This document shows positions 42,468 through 52,096 of a DNA stretch of 64,000 bases, piece by piece. A program made the translations under genes and the position numbers. Position 1 is the first letter of the stretch. Each line of letters opens with the position of its first letter. The DNA is from CAZNVG01 sp964576475. Its GTDB lineage: Bacteria; Patescibacteriota; Saccharimonadia; Saccharimonadales; CAZNVG01. The notes beneath the pieces are model-generated. The model worked only from the letters and a program-made list of their open reading frames with translations. It searched no databases and had not been told where the DNA came from. The stretch covers positions 35,799 to 99,798 of the forward strand of contig CAZNVG010000001.1 in the NCBI GenBank assembly GCA_964576475.1, written 5' to 3'.

Positions 42468-42505
42468 TTAGCACTCTTGACGCTAGAGTGCTAACTCGCT
42501 ATACT
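42468..42505 (+). promoter_or_regulatory. CIRCE operator with overlapping promoter for clpP
   Basis: Perfect CIRCE at 42468-42494: TTAGCACTC-N9-GAGTGCTAA. A strong promoter overlaps it: TTGACG (42477-42482) lies in the loop, then a 17-bp spacer and TATACT (42500-42505). The geometry is the same as at clpC, with -35 starting at the first loop base and an identical spacer, so both should respond to the same repressor. Confidence 0.95.
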
Positions 42506-42537
42506 TTTGGTACCAACAAAAAGCGAGGTTACCAATC

Positions 42538-43131
42538 ATGCCATTAATTCCTACTGTCATCGAACAAACACACGGCGGCGAACGAGCCTACGATATCTAT
42601 TCGCGACTATTAAAAGAGAGAATTATTTTTCTAGGCGAAGACGTCAATTCGCACACAGCAAACTTGATTGTAGCGCAGCTGCTATTTCTACAATCAGAGG
42701 ACGCAAAAAAAGACATCTATCTATATATAAATAGCCCGGGCGGCAGTGTCTACGATGCGCTTGCAATATATGACACCATGAACCACATTAAGCCCGACGT
42801 GCAGACAATCTCTATTGGTCTCGCTGCTAGTGCAGCAGCACTACTTTTGAGCTCTGGCGCAAAAGGAAAACGCTTTGCGCTTCCACACAGTAAGATAATG
42901 ATCCATCAGCCATCAAGCGGTGCACGCGGTAAGGTTACTGATATGGAAATTGATCTAGAAGAATCAATCAGACTAAAGAAGCTCATTGAAGAAATCATGG
43001 CGAAAAATTCTAACCAAAAACTGAAAAAAATACATGACGATATGGAACGTGACTACTACATGACCGCCGCTGAGGCTAAAGACTACGGCCTCATTGACGG
43101 CGTTATAAACGAACTCGACTCAGCTAAATAG
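42538..43131 (+). CDS. clpP: ATP-dependent Clp protease proteolytic subunit
   Basis: 197-residue serine peptidase forming the ClpP tetradecamer, normal length. Catalytic triad readable as Ser98 (GLAASAAALL), His123 (KIMIHQPSSG) and Asp172 (MERDYYM). INSPGGSVYDALAIYDTM is conserved. The usual AASMAA around the serine is AASAAA here, a mild change. GAGG upstream of the ATG acts as Shine-Dalgarno. Partner ClpC is under the same type of operator. No clpX is adjacent. Confidence 0.97.
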   Translation: MPLIPTVIEQTHGGERAYDIYSRLLKERIIFLGEDVNSHTANLIVAQLLFLQSEDAKKDIYLYINSPGGSVYDALAIYDTMNHIKPDVQTISIGLAASAAALLLSSGAKGKRFALPHSKIMIHQPSSGARGKVTDMEIDLEESIRLKKLIEEIMAKNSNQKLKKIHDDMERDYYMTAAEAKDYGLIDGVINELDSAK

Positions 43132-43136
43132 TTCTC

Positions 43137-43667
43137 ATGCGCATTGAACTCCAACCAGTTACTCAGTCAGCTGCGCCAAAGATACTGGAACTTATGGACG
43201 CATGCCGTTCTGATCCGAGTATCCAAGCAGACTTCCAAGAAACCTTAGATGTTTACACAAATCTTTCAGACACAGCCAGCCGACTGGGGCAACTATATGA
43301 TTCAGCAACACCAACTCGGCATGGCTATGTAGCAGTTGGCGACGAGATGCCAGTTGGCATGGGGTGGCTAGGACTAGACGCGCAGGAAGTTACCCGCTAC
43401 GACCATGCCAGTGAATCATTCACTGGCATAAACATGTCTTTCTTTGTACGTAAAGAGTTTAGAAGGCGAGGAGTCGCGAGAAAATTAGCTCACCAACTTC
43501 GTGATGATGTCGACGCCTTAAAAACTCAGCACGGTGACTGGCAGAATGGCGTCCTTTGGACTGGAGTACGACCAGAGAATCATGCCTCACGATCACTTGT
43601 AACATCGCTAGGCATGATCTCAGTAGGCACACGCACTGCAGACCCTACGTATTTGGTGTATTTCTAA
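43137..43667 (+). CDS. GNAT-family N-acetyltransferase
   Basis: 176 residues of the GCN5-related fold. The acetyl-CoA binding motif A is clear as FVRKEFRRRGVARKLAHQL (about 102-120), preceded by a beta strand with GINMSFFV; motif B lies near RPENHASRSLVTSLGM. The substrate cannot be told. It starts 5 nt after clpP and probably shares the CIRCE-controlled transcript. Confidence 0.9.
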   Translation: MRIELQPVTQSAAPKILELMDACRSDPSIQADFQETLDVYTNLSDTASRLGQLYDSATPTRHGYVAVGDEMPVGMGWLGLDAQEVTRYDHASESFTGINMSFFVRKEFRRRGVARKLAHQLRDDVDALKTQHGDWQNGVLWTGVRPENHASRSLVTSLGMISVGTRTADPTYLVYF

Positions 43668-43671
43668 AGTG

Positions 43672-43699
43672 TTGACACTACCCGTCATTGCGCTACAAT
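43672..43699 (+). promoter_or_regulatory. Promoter of the rpoBC operon
   Basis: Consensus TTGACA (43672-43677), a 16-bp spacer and TACAAT (43694-43699). The predicted leader to rpoB is about 120 nt. The promoter begins 4 nt after the GNAT stop. Confidence 0.75.
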
Positions 43700-43725
43700 A
43701 GTATTCAAGAAGTAGAGTAAGCTGT

Positions 43726-43798
43726 ATTTGATTTGGTTTTATTCAGGCCAGAAATAAAATATCAAGCCTTAGACACCTTCGCGCGCGTCAAATCAAAT
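43726..43798 (+). promoter_or_regulatory. Structured 5' leader of rpoB
   Basis: A perfect 10-bp inverted repeat, ATTTGATTTG (43726-43735) with CAAATCAAAT (43789-43798), encloses an inner stem TTTTATT/AATAAAA (43737-43743 with 43753-43759). Together they could form a branched RNA structure just upstream of the Shine-Dalgarno region (AGTAGGGGAG). No known RNA family recognised. Confidence 0.5.
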
Positions 43799-43825
43799 TA
43801 AGAGTAGGGGAGTGCTACATAGCTT

Positions 43826-46800
43826 ATGGCGAAACCAACCATCGCAACGGCTACTGCTATGCAAAAACACAAGCAGAGCAAACGTGTGTTCTTTAACAAA
43901 GAAACAGAAATTCTCGATCTACCAAGCCTAATAGACCACCAGTTGGTTTCTTTTCGTTGGTTTGTCGAGGAAGGACTTGGCGAGATTTTCGCTGAGATTA
44001 ACCCGATAGAGGACTATACCGGAACGAAACTTGAGCTTCGATTCAAGGACTATCACTTCGAGGAGCCTAAAACAACCGAAACAGAAGCTCGCGAAAACAA
44101 CATAAGTTACGACGCACCACTTAAGGCGACAGTCGAACTTACCAACAAAGTTACTGGTGAAGTTAAAGAGCAAGAGATCTATCTCGGCGACTATCCCTGG
44201 ATGACGCAACGCGGAACCTTCATTATTAACGGTGCAGAACGAGTCGTAGTAAGCCAGTTGATCAGATCAGCTGGTGTTTTCTTTACTGCAGACGGCGCAG
44301 GCGACATCAAACAATACGGCGCAAAGGTTATTCCTGGTCGTGGCGCTTGGCTTGAGTTTGAAACAGCCAACAACGGTGCTATCTACGTCAAGATCGATCG
44401 ACGACGAAAAATTCCAGTTACCACACTCTTGCGCGCGCTGGGTGTTGCAACTGATCAACAGATCAAAGAATTATTTGCACATGTCGATAGCGGCAAACTT
44501 AGCTACGTCGACGCAACGCTAGAAAAAGATCCTGCTCGCTCAGTCAACGAAGCACTCATTGAGGTGTATCGACGACTTCGACCAGGCGATCTCGCAACTG
44601 TCGACAACGCCCGAAGCTTGCTTGAGAACATGTTCTACAACTTCAAGCGTTTTGACTTCAGCCGTGTTGGTCGCTACAAGATCAACAAACGACTTGATCT
44701 TGATGTTCCTAATACTGTTGAACATCGAACACTTCGACTTGAAGACCTCACAGCTATCATTGCTGAACTCATTCGCCTTAATAACACTCAGGAGCCAGCT
44801 GACGACATCGATTCGCTTGCAAATCGTAGAGTCAAGCTCGTAGGCGAACTCGTACAGAGACAACTACGAATTGGCTTGCTGCGCATGGAACGAAATGCCA
44901 AAGACCGCATGAGCATGAGTGAAATCGAAACTGTAACACCTGCTCAGCTGATCAACGCACGCCCAATTGTTGCAGCTGTTCGTGAATTCTTCGCCAGCTC
45001 TCAGCTGTCACAGTTCATGGACCAGATTAACCCGCTATCCGAGCTCGCTCATAAGCGACGCCTCAGCTCAATGGGACCTGGTGGTCTATCTCGCGAACGT
45101 GCAGGCTTTGAAGTCCGCGACGCACACGCCACTCACTACGGCCGCATGTGCTGTGTTGAAACACCAGAAGGTGCCAATATTGGACTCGTTCTCAACCTTG
45201 CCGCCTACGCACGCATCAACGAGTACGGCTTTGTGGAAACACCTTATCGCAAGGTAATTAACGCCGTAACGGCAAAAGAGGCTGCTGGTCACATTGCAAG
45301 AATTGATCTTGTAGATGCCAAGGGCAAAACAATCGTTAAGGCTGGCCAAACCATCACCTCAGCACAAGCGACTGAACTTGGAAAGCTAGAAGCTGCTACA
45401 TTCCCCGTCAAAGCACAAGTCACGACAAAGATTGTCTACCTTGACGCAGCCGAAGAAGAGTCTGCTGTTATCGCTGGCTACGGAAACGCTATCAGCGATG
45501 ACAATTACTTCAGCCAGGAACGCGTAAGTGCTCGAAACCGACTGGTTGCCGGAGAAGTTGATTCTGATGACGTCACACACATGGATGCCAGCAATACGCA
45601 GATCATCGGCTCAAGTGCCGCACTGATTCCTTTCATTGAGAAAAACTACGTCTACCGATCACTCATGGGCGCGAACCAGCAACGTCAAGCGGTTCCATTG
45701 ATCCAGCCACAATCACCTATCGTCGGTACAGGCATGGAATCAATTGCTGCACATAACTCTGGTCAGCTCATGGTTGCCGAAGAAGACGGTGAAGTTATTG
45801 AAGCAACTGCCGTTAAGGTTACGGTTAAGTACGCTGCAGATCGCATCGTAACCTATGAACCACAACACTTCGTTCGATCTAACGAAGGATCATGCATCAA
45901 CCAGAAGGTTGTTGTTGAATCCGGCACGAAAGTCAAAAAAGGCGACATCCTCATCGAGGGAATGAGCGTCCAGGGTGGCGAGCTCGCACTAGGTAAAGAT
46001 GTACTCGTCGCTTTCATGCCGTGGAATGGATACAACTTTGAAGACGCAATCATTATTTCTGATCGACTCGTCAAGGACGATACCCTCACCAGTATCCATA
46101 TCGTTGACTACATGACAGAGGTTCGCGAAACGAAGCTAGGTCCTGAAATCGTTACCCGAGACATTCCAAATGTTTCAGAGGAATCACTTCGCCATCTTGA
46201 TGACGATGGAATCGTACGTATTGGTGCAGAAGTTCACTCTGGCGACATACTTGTTGGAAAGATTACTCCAAAGGGTGAACAGGAACTTAGCTCAGAAGAG
46301 CGCCTACTACGTGCAATCTTCGGTGAAAAAGCCAAAGATGTCCGTGATACAAGCGAGCGCATGAGCAATGGTAAGCACGGTAAAGTCGTCGGTGTGAAGA
46401 TCTTCTCACGAGAGAACGGTCACGAACTCAAAGCCGGCGTCATCATGCAGATCCAGATTTTTGTTGCCCAAATGAGAAAGATCTCCGTTGGAGACAAACT
46501 TGGTGGACGTCACGGTAACAAGGGTGTTATCGCGCGAATTCTACCTATCGAAGACATGCCATTCATGGAAGACGGAACACCAGTAGATGTACTGCTAAAC
46601 CCTCTCGGTGTGCCATCGCGTATGAACATTGGTCAGTTGTTTGAAACACACCTTGGTATGGCTGCTCGAGCACTTGGGTTCAAAGTTGCGACCCCGCCAT
46701 TCAATGGAGTGCCAACCGAGAAGATCAAAGAGCTCTTTACCGAAGCAGGCATGCCTACTGACGGTAAATTCCAGTTGTTTGATGGACGAACCGGTGAATC

Positions 46801-47383
46801 ATTCAAAGAACGTACGACAGTCGGCTCAATGTACATCATTAAGCTAAACCACATGATCACCGACAAGATTCACGCCCGTTCAACCGGACCATACACTATG
46901 GTTACCCAGCAGCCACTTGGTGGTAAGGCGCAAAACGGCGGACAGCGATTCGGAGAAATGGAAGTGTGGGCACTGGAAGCATATGGCGCCGCCAATACCT
47001 TGCAGGAAATGCTCACTATCAAATCTGACGATGTCTACGGACGATCTAAGGCGTACGAATCAATCATCAAGGGAACCGATATCGTCGGACCGAAAGTGCC
47101 AGAGAGCTTCAACGTTCTCGTGAAAGAACTTCAAGGTCTTGGACTTAAAGTCGACCTTCTTGATAGAAGTGGTGACCTAGCAGATGCTGAAGCTTTGTTG
47201 CAATCAACCATCAAAGACGAAGCAAATCATATGCCTGACGTCATCGTGCCTGCGGAATCAACACCGCTCGACGTGACAACAGAAGCTATCTCAGATGACT
47301 TTGCCGTAGTAGAAGTATCAGATGAACCGAACGAGGAAGCAGATCTCGCACTAACAGAAGTAAATGAAGGGGAGGCAGCCTAA
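43826..47383 (+). CDS. rpoB: DNA-directed RNA polymerase beta subunit
   Basis: 1185-residue catalytic core subunit. Recognised along its whole length, e.g. the rifampicin-pocket region QFMDQINPLSELAHKRRLS and GPGGLSRERAGFEVRD, the ETPEGANIGL motif, KISVGDKLGGRHGNKGV and the C-terminal GEMEVWALEAYGAA. In the rifampicin cluster the position equal to E. coli Asn518 is Ile and Thr525 is Ala, while Asp516, His526 and Ser531 are kept. A short acidic C-terminal tail is added. rplK, rplA, rplJ and rplL do not precede it, unlike in most bacteria. Its stop overlaps rpoC (TAATG). Confidence 0.98.
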   Translation: MAKPTIATATAMQKHKQSKRVFFNKETEILDLPSLIDHQLVSFRWFVEEGLGEIFAEINPIEDYTGTKLELRFKDYHFEEPKTTETEARENNISYDAPLKATVELTNKVTGEVKEQEIYLGDYPWMTQRGTFIINGAERVVVSQLIRSAGVFFTADGAGDIKQYGAKVIPGRGAWLEFETANNGAIYVKIDRRRKIPVTTLLRALGVATDQQIKELFAHVDSGKLSYVDATLEKDPARSVNEALIEVYRRLRPGDLATVDNARSLLENMFYNFKRFDFSRVGRYKINKRLDLDVPNTVEHRTLRLEDLTAIIAELIRLNNTQEPADDIDSLANRRVKLVGELVQRQLRIGLLRMERNAKDRMSMSEIETVTPAQLINARPIVAAVREFFASSQLSQFMDQINPLSELAHKRRLSSMGPGGLSRERAGFEVRDAHATHYGRMCCVETPEGANIGLVLNLAAYARINEYGFVETPYRKVINAVTAKEAAGHIARIDLVDAKGKTIVKAGQTITSAQATELGKLEAATFPVKAQVTTKIVYLDAAEEESAVIAGYGNAISDDNYFSQERVSARNRLVAGEVDSDDVTHMDASNTQIIGSSAALIPFIEKNYVYRSLMGANQQRQAVPLIQPQSPIVGTGMESIAAHNSGQLMVAEEDGEVIEATAVKVTVKYAADRIVTYEPQHFVRSNEGSCINQKVVVESGTKVKKGDILIEGMSVQGGELALGKDVLVAFMPWNGYNFEDAIIISDRLVKDDTLTSIHIVDYMTEVRETKLGPEIVTRDIPNVSEESLRHLDDDGIVRIGAEVHSGDILVGKITPKGEQELSSEERLLRAIFGEKAKDVRDTSERMSNGKHGKVVGVKIFSRENGHELKAGVIMQIQIFVAQMRKISVGDKLGGRHGNKGVIARILPIEDMPFMEDGTPVDVLLNPLGVPSRMNIGQLFETHLGMAARALGFKVATPPFNGVPTEKIKELFTEAGMPTDGKFQLFDGRTGESFKERTTVGSMYIIKLNHMITDKIHARSTGPYTMVTQQPLGGKAQNGGQRFGEMEVWALEAYGAANTLQEMLTIKSDDVYGRSKAYESIIKGTDIVGPKVPESFNVLVKELQGLGLKVDLLDRSGDLADAEALLQSTIKDEANHMPDVIVPAESTPLDVTTEAISDDFAVVEVSDEPNEEADLALTEVNEGEAA

Positions 47384-50300
47384 TGCGCAAACTCACACCT
47401 GGCACAAATATCGCCGACTTTGACGCTGTACGCCTAAGCATCGCCGCCGAAGAAGACATCTTGAAATGGTCTCATGGTGAAATCCTTAAGCCTGAAACCA
47501 TCAACTACCGAACTCAGAAACCTGAGCGAGATGGACTTTTCTGCGAGAAGATCTTTGGACCAGTGAAAGACATAAATCCACACGACGCTAAGTTTAAGGG
47601 CATGCGTTCTCGTGAGATGGCTGTAGATAAGAACGGTGAAGTTGTCACAAAATCAATTGTTCGCCGTGAACGAATGGGACACATCAAGCTTGCAGCACCA
47701 GTTGCACACATCTGGTTCCTTCGTGGGACACCAAGCGCAATCGGCTTGCTGCTCGGTATGACTGTTAAGAACCTCGAGCGGGTTGTCTACTTTGCAAGCT
47801 ACATCGTTCTCAGTGTTGAAACTGAAAAACGTGACCAAATGATTGCTGATCTTGAAGCAGAAACAACTGCTGCGAAACAAGCAATCGAATTCCGCTATGA
47901 AGAAGCGGGTAAAGATCAGGCTGCCGACATTAAAGCACTCGCCGAGGCTCGCACAAAAGAGCTCGAAGATCTTGTAGCTGCTTACACAGAGAAGAAAGAT
48001 CAGCTCCAGAACCTTGAGAAATGTCGTATCTTGAATGAAGCCGAATACCGCAACCTTCCTGATGAGATCCAAGATCTTGTCGTTGTTGGTATGGGTGGAT
48101 CCGCAATCAAGGAACTCCTTGACGAAATCGACCTCGATAAACTCGTTGAAGAACTTACGCTCGAAGCTGATGGCACAAAGGGACAGCGCAAGAAGAAAAT
48201 CATGAAGCGCCTCAAGATGCTCGAAGGCATGCAACGTGCCGGCATTAAGCCACAAAGTATGTGCACAACAGTATTGCCAGTCATTCCTCCAGACTTGCGC
48301 CCAATGGTGCAGTTAACTGGTGGACGATTTGCAACTTCTGACCTTAACGACCTTTACCGACGTGTTATTAACCGAAATAACCGTCTGAAGAAACTGATGG
48401 ACCTCAATGCTCCTGAAGTTATTCGACGCAACGAACAGCGCATGCTACAGGAAGCAGTCGATGCTCTTATCGACAACAACTCAGCTCGTGGTGGACGTGC
48501 AATTAGCGCTACTGGACAGAGACGAAGACTGAAGTCTTTGAGTGACATGCTCAAGGGTAAGCAAGGTCGTTTCCGTCAGAACCTTCTTGGTAAGCGTGTT
48601 GACTACTCGGGTCGTTCAGTTATCGTAGCCGGTCCAGAGCTTAAACTCACTCAGTGTGGACTTCCAAAGATGATGGCGCTTGAACTCTTCAAGCCGTTCG
48701 TCATCGGAAACCTTATTGAGAAGGACTTTGCGCATAACATTCGATCTGCCACACGCATGATCGAGGCTGGCGACCCTGCAGTTTGGGACGCTCTCGACGA
48801 AGTGATTCAGGGCAAATATGTGCTTCTAAACCGCGCACCTACGCTCCACCGACTTGGTATTCAGGCCTTCCAACCTAAACTCATCGAAGGAAAAGCTATA
48901 CAGCTTCACCCACTTGTCTGTAAGGGATTCAACGCAGACTTCGATGGTGACCAGATGGCGGTACATCTACCTCTATCTGTCGCGGCTCAAGAAGAAGCAC
49001 GAATGATCATGGCAGCAACTAAAAACCTACTCAAGCCTGCAGATGGTTCGCCAGTGCTTCACTTTGAGCAAGACATCGTGCTTGGTTGTTACTTCATGAC
49101 CTATGACAAGAAATCTGCTCACCTTGATAAGGCACTACCATTTAGTAGCCTCGAGGAAGCGATCATGTCATTGGATGCTGGTGAAATCTACCTACAGTCC
49201 CCAATTCAAATCCCTACAAAGGGCGAAGTTCGTACGACAACTCTTGGTCGCGCACTCTTCAACGAAGTGCTTCCAGAGGACTTCGCGTATCAGAACGAGG
49301 CCATGACTAAGAAGAAGCTCGCGAGCGTACTCGCTGCTATCTACGAGCAGTACGGCCAAGATGCGACAGCACTGATTGCAGACGACCTTAAGGACGTAGG
49401 CTTCCAGTTTGCGACAACATCAGGTCTTTCTACAAGCATGGACGACTATGTTGACCTTGATTCACTTCAGTCAATCATTGGCGAGGGTGAAGTACGAGCA
49501 GCAAAGATTTCTGACCAATATGACCAAGGCTTCATCACGAACGACGAGCGCTATCGTCTGACGGTCGACACTTGGCTCGATATCGACAAGCGCGTACTCG
49601 AAGCACTTGGTGAGCAGTTTAAAAACGAAGACACCAGCACTTCAGTCACAGTGCTTTCTGGAGCTCGAGGAAACCTCGGACAGGTTGCACAAATCACAGG
49701 TTGGCTCGGTGTTATAGCTGATGTTACAGGTCGAGAAATCGAACTTCCTATTAGAAGCAACTATAAAGACGGACTCAGCCCACTTGAGTACTTCACCTCA
49801 ACTCGTGGTTCACGAAAAGGTATGATCTCTACTGCGCTTCGAACTGCTGACTCAGGATACCTTACGCGCCGTTTGGTAGACGTTTCACAAGATGTCTTTA
49901 CGACTGATGAAGACTCTGAAGATCCAGGTCTAGAGATTACAGTTGCAGAGACAGAACTCATTGGATTGGACTTTGCGAATCGAATCTCAGGTCGAATTCT
50001 GGCTGAGGGCGTTAAGGGCGTAGCCAAGGCTAACGAACTGATTACGGCTGAGATTGCAGCGAAGATCGTTGAGGCGGGAGTTGAATCAGTTAAGATCAAG
50101 AGCGTACTAACGTGCTCAAACCTCCGGGGTGTTTCACAGGATTCATACGGTGTCGATCTAGCTACAGGCAACCTCGTTGCACCATACACACCAGTAGGTG
50201 TCATTGCAGCGCAATCCATTGGTGAGCCTGGTACTCAGCTTACTCTTGACGTGTTCCACGCCGGTGGATCGGCTGGTGATGACATTTCACAGGGTCTGCC

Positions 50301-51183
50301 ACGTGTAGAGGAACTCTTCGAAGCACGCGCACCAAAGGGTCAAGCATTCCTAGCAGACATCAGCGGTTCCGTTTCTATCTGGGAAGAAGGCAATCACTAC
50401 GTACTGCAGATCGCCGCAGACGAGGACGCTACTGTCGAATTCAAGCTTGAAGGCCGTGTACCGAACTTCAAGTCAGGTACAGAGGTTGCAATCGGCGACG
50501 TGCTAGCAACAAACGAGGACGCCAAAGATCCTCTCGTAGCACCAATCGCTGGTAAGGCTGAAATGAAGGGTAAGACAAAGATTGTCATTACTCCTAAAGA
50601 ACACGCCACTATCAAGTACGACATTCCAGGCTTCAAACAGCTACTCGTAAAAGATGGCGACAAAGTCGAAGTCGGCGAGAAACTGACATCAGGTTCAATC
50701 AACCCACACGATCTCCTACGACTCAAGGGTATTGAATCAACGCAGCGTTACATTCTCAGCGAAGTACTTCGTATCTTTGCTGCACAGGGTGAGACGATCG
50801 CAGACAAGCATGTAGAAATTGTCGTCCGCCAAATGTTCAGTAAAGTTCAGATCGAGGACTCTGGTGATTCAGGATTTGTTACTGGCGATGTCGTAGGTAA
50901 AGCCGCTGTAGTTGAAGCCAACACTGAGCTAACGAAAGACGGCAAAGAGCCTGCAGCGTTCAGCCAGTTACTACTCGGTATCACCAAGGTATCGACGTGG
51001 TCTGACTCATTCCTAAGCGCAGCGAGCTTCCAAGATACAACCCGCGTCCTCATAAATGCAGCCACAGGTGGTAAGGTCGATGAGCTGTATGGACTTAAAG
51101 AAAACGTCATCTTAGGACGAAAGATTCCGGTTGGTACAGGCCGCCGAGAATTGACCCCTGTTGACGAAGAAGAAGAAATCTGA
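47383..51183 (+). CDS. rpoC: DNA-directed RNA polymerase beta-prime subunit
   Basis: 1266-residue catalytic subunit. The active-site NADFDGDQMAVH is intact near 516-526. Two departures stand out. The N-terminal zinc ribbon site (61-90) has no cysteines, and the second zinc site reads TCSNLRGVSQDSYG (910-923) with only one of the clustered cysteines, so both usual zinc sites are gone. The trigger loop after GEPGTQLT reads LDVFH (955-959) where bacteria normally have MRTFH; the catalytic His is kept but Met, Arg and Thr are changed. Ends 16 nt before rpsL, so the polymerase and str genes form one run. Confidence 0.98.
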   Translation: MRKLTPGTNIADFDAVRLSIAAEEDILKWSHGEILKPETINYRTQKPERDGLFCEKIFGPVKDINPHDAKFKGMRSREMAVDKNGEVVTKSIVRRERMGHIKLAAPVAHIWFLRGTPSAIGLLLGMTVKNLERVVYFASYIVLSVETEKRDQMIADLEAETTAAKQAIEFRYEEAGKDQAADIKALAEARTKELEDLVAAYTEKKDQLQNLEKCRILNEAEYRNLPDEIQDLVVVGMGGSAIKELLDEIDLDKLVEELTLEADGTKGQRKKKIMKRLKMLEGMQRAGIKPQSMCTTVLPVIPPDLRPMVQLTGGRFATSDLNDLYRRVINRNNRLKKLMDLNAPEVIRRNEQRMLQEAVDALIDNNSARGGRAISATGQRRRLKSLSDMLKGKQGRFRQNLLGKRVDYSGRSVIVAGPELKLTQCGLPKMMALELFKPFVIGNLIEKDFAHNIRSATRMIEAGDPAVWDALDEVIQGKYVLLNRAPTLHRLGIQAFQPKLIEGKAIQLHPLVCKGFNADFDGDQMAVHLPLSVAAQEEARMIMAATKNLLKPADGSPVLHFEQDIVLGCYFMTYDKKSAHLDKALPFSSLEEAIMSLDAGEIYLQSPIQIPTKGEVRTTTLGRALFNEVLPEDFAYQNEAMTKKKLASVLAAIYEQYGQDATALIADDLKDVGFQFATTSGLSTSMDDYVDLDSLQSIIGEGEVRAAKISDQYDQGFITNDERYRLTVDTWLDIDKRVLEALGEQFKNEDTSTSVTVLSGARGNLGQVAQITGWLGVIADVTGREIELPIRSNYKDGLSPLEYFTSTRGSRKGMISTALRTADSGYLTRRLVDVSQDVFTTDEDSEDPGLEITVAETELIGLDFANRISGRILAEGVKGVAKANELITAEIAAKIVEAGVESVKIKSVLTCSNLRGVSQDSYGVDLATGNLVAPYTPVGVIAAQSIGEPGTQLTLDVFHAGGSAGDDISQGLPRVEELFEARAPKGQAFLADISGSVSIWEEGNHYVLQIAADEDATVEFKLEGRVPNFKSGTEVAIGDVLATNEDAKDPLVAPIAGKAEMKGKTKIVITPKEHATIKYDIPGFKQLLVKDGDKVEVGEKLTSGSINPHDLLRLKGIESTQRYILSEVLRIFAAQGETIADKHVEIVVRQMFSKVQIEDSGDSGFVTGDVVGKAAVVEANTELTKDGKEPAAFSQLLLGITKVSTWSDSFLSAASFQDTTRVLINAATGGKVDELYGLKENVILGRKIPVGTGRRELTPVDEEEEI

Positions 51184-51199
51184 GAGAATAGAGCGTCAA

Positions 51200-51613
51200 A
51201 TGCCAACAATCAATCAACTCATCCGAAAACCACGTAAGCGAACTACCGCGAAATCAAAATCGCCGGCTCTGTTAAAAGTTCGCAACAACCTGAAAGTTCG
51301 TTCTTACGACAAACCAGCACCATTCAAGCGAGGTGTCTGTATCAAGGTAACAACGAAAACACCACGTAAACCAAACTCTGCTCTCCGTAAAGTGGCCCGT
51401 GTGCGCTTTACGAACGGTATGGAAGCTTGGGCTTACATTGGTGGAGAAGGACACAACCTTCAGGAACACGCCGTTGTGCTTGTTCGTGGAGGCCGTGTTC
51501 CTGATCTACCAGGTGTTCGTTACCACATCGTCCGAGGATCATTAGACCTTCAAGGCGTATCCGATCGAAAGAAAGGCCGCAGCAAATACGGCGCAAAGAA
51601 GGAGACTAAATAA
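51200..51613 (+). CDS. rpsL: 30S ribosomal protein S12
   Basis: 137-residue decoding-centre protein. Start MPTINQLIRK is chosen over an in-frame upstream ATG at 51161 that lies inside rpoC. The conserved TTKTPRKPNSALRKVARV (streptomycin-site region) and RVPDLPGVRYHIVRG segments are complete. Its TAA overlaps the rpsG ATG by one base. Confidence 0.98.
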   Translation: MPTINQLIRKPRKRTTAKSKSPALLKVRNNLKVRSYDKPAPFKRGVCIKVTTKTPRKPNSALRKVARVRFTNGMEAWAYIGGEGHNLQEHAVVLVRGGRVPDLPGVRYHIVRGSLDLQGVSDRKKGRSKYGAKKETK

Positions 51614-52092
51614 TGCCTCGCAAGAAGACGAAGACACTACAAAAAGATCCAAGTCCGGATCGCAAGTACAACTCAGTAATTGTTCAGAAGCTGATCAACC
51701 GATCAATGCTTGATGGAAAGAAAGAGCTTGCTGAGCGACTCGTTTACTCAGCCATGGAGCAATCTGCTCAGAAACTGAAGCAAGATGATCCTTTGCAAGT
51801 TCTCGAAATCGCACTGAAGAACGCAACACCTGCCATGGAAGTTAAGTCTCGCCGTGTTGGTGGTGCAAACTACCAGATTCCGTTTGAAGTAAGAGGCCAC
51901 CGCCAACAGCACCTAACCCTTATGTGGTTTGTAGCTGCAGCGCGAGCTCGTAGCGGTATGCCGTACGATCGACGCCTATCAGCTGAAATCATCGATGCTT
52001 TCAACAACACCGGAGCCGCAGTCAAGAAAAAAGAAGACACACACAAGATGGCAGAAGCCAACCGTGCCTTCGCTCATTTTGCACGGACCTAG
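51613..52092 (+). CDS. rpsG: 30S ribosomal protein S7
   Basis: 159-residue primary 16S rRNA-binding protein of the 30S head. VQKLINRSMLDGKKELAERLVYSA and the RRVGGANYQIPFEV segment are typical. Length normal. It is followed by a small ORF rather than directly by fusA, which is unusual for the str operon. Confidence 0.98.
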   Translation: MPRKKTKTLQKDPSPDRKYNSVIVQKLINRSMLDGKKELAERLVYSAMEQSAQKLKQDDPLQVLEIALKNATPAMEVKSRRVGGANYQIPFEVRGHRQQHLTLMWFVAAARARSGMPYDRRLSAEIIDAFNNTGAAVKKKEDTHKMAEANRAFAHFART

Positions 52093-52096
52093 CAAC

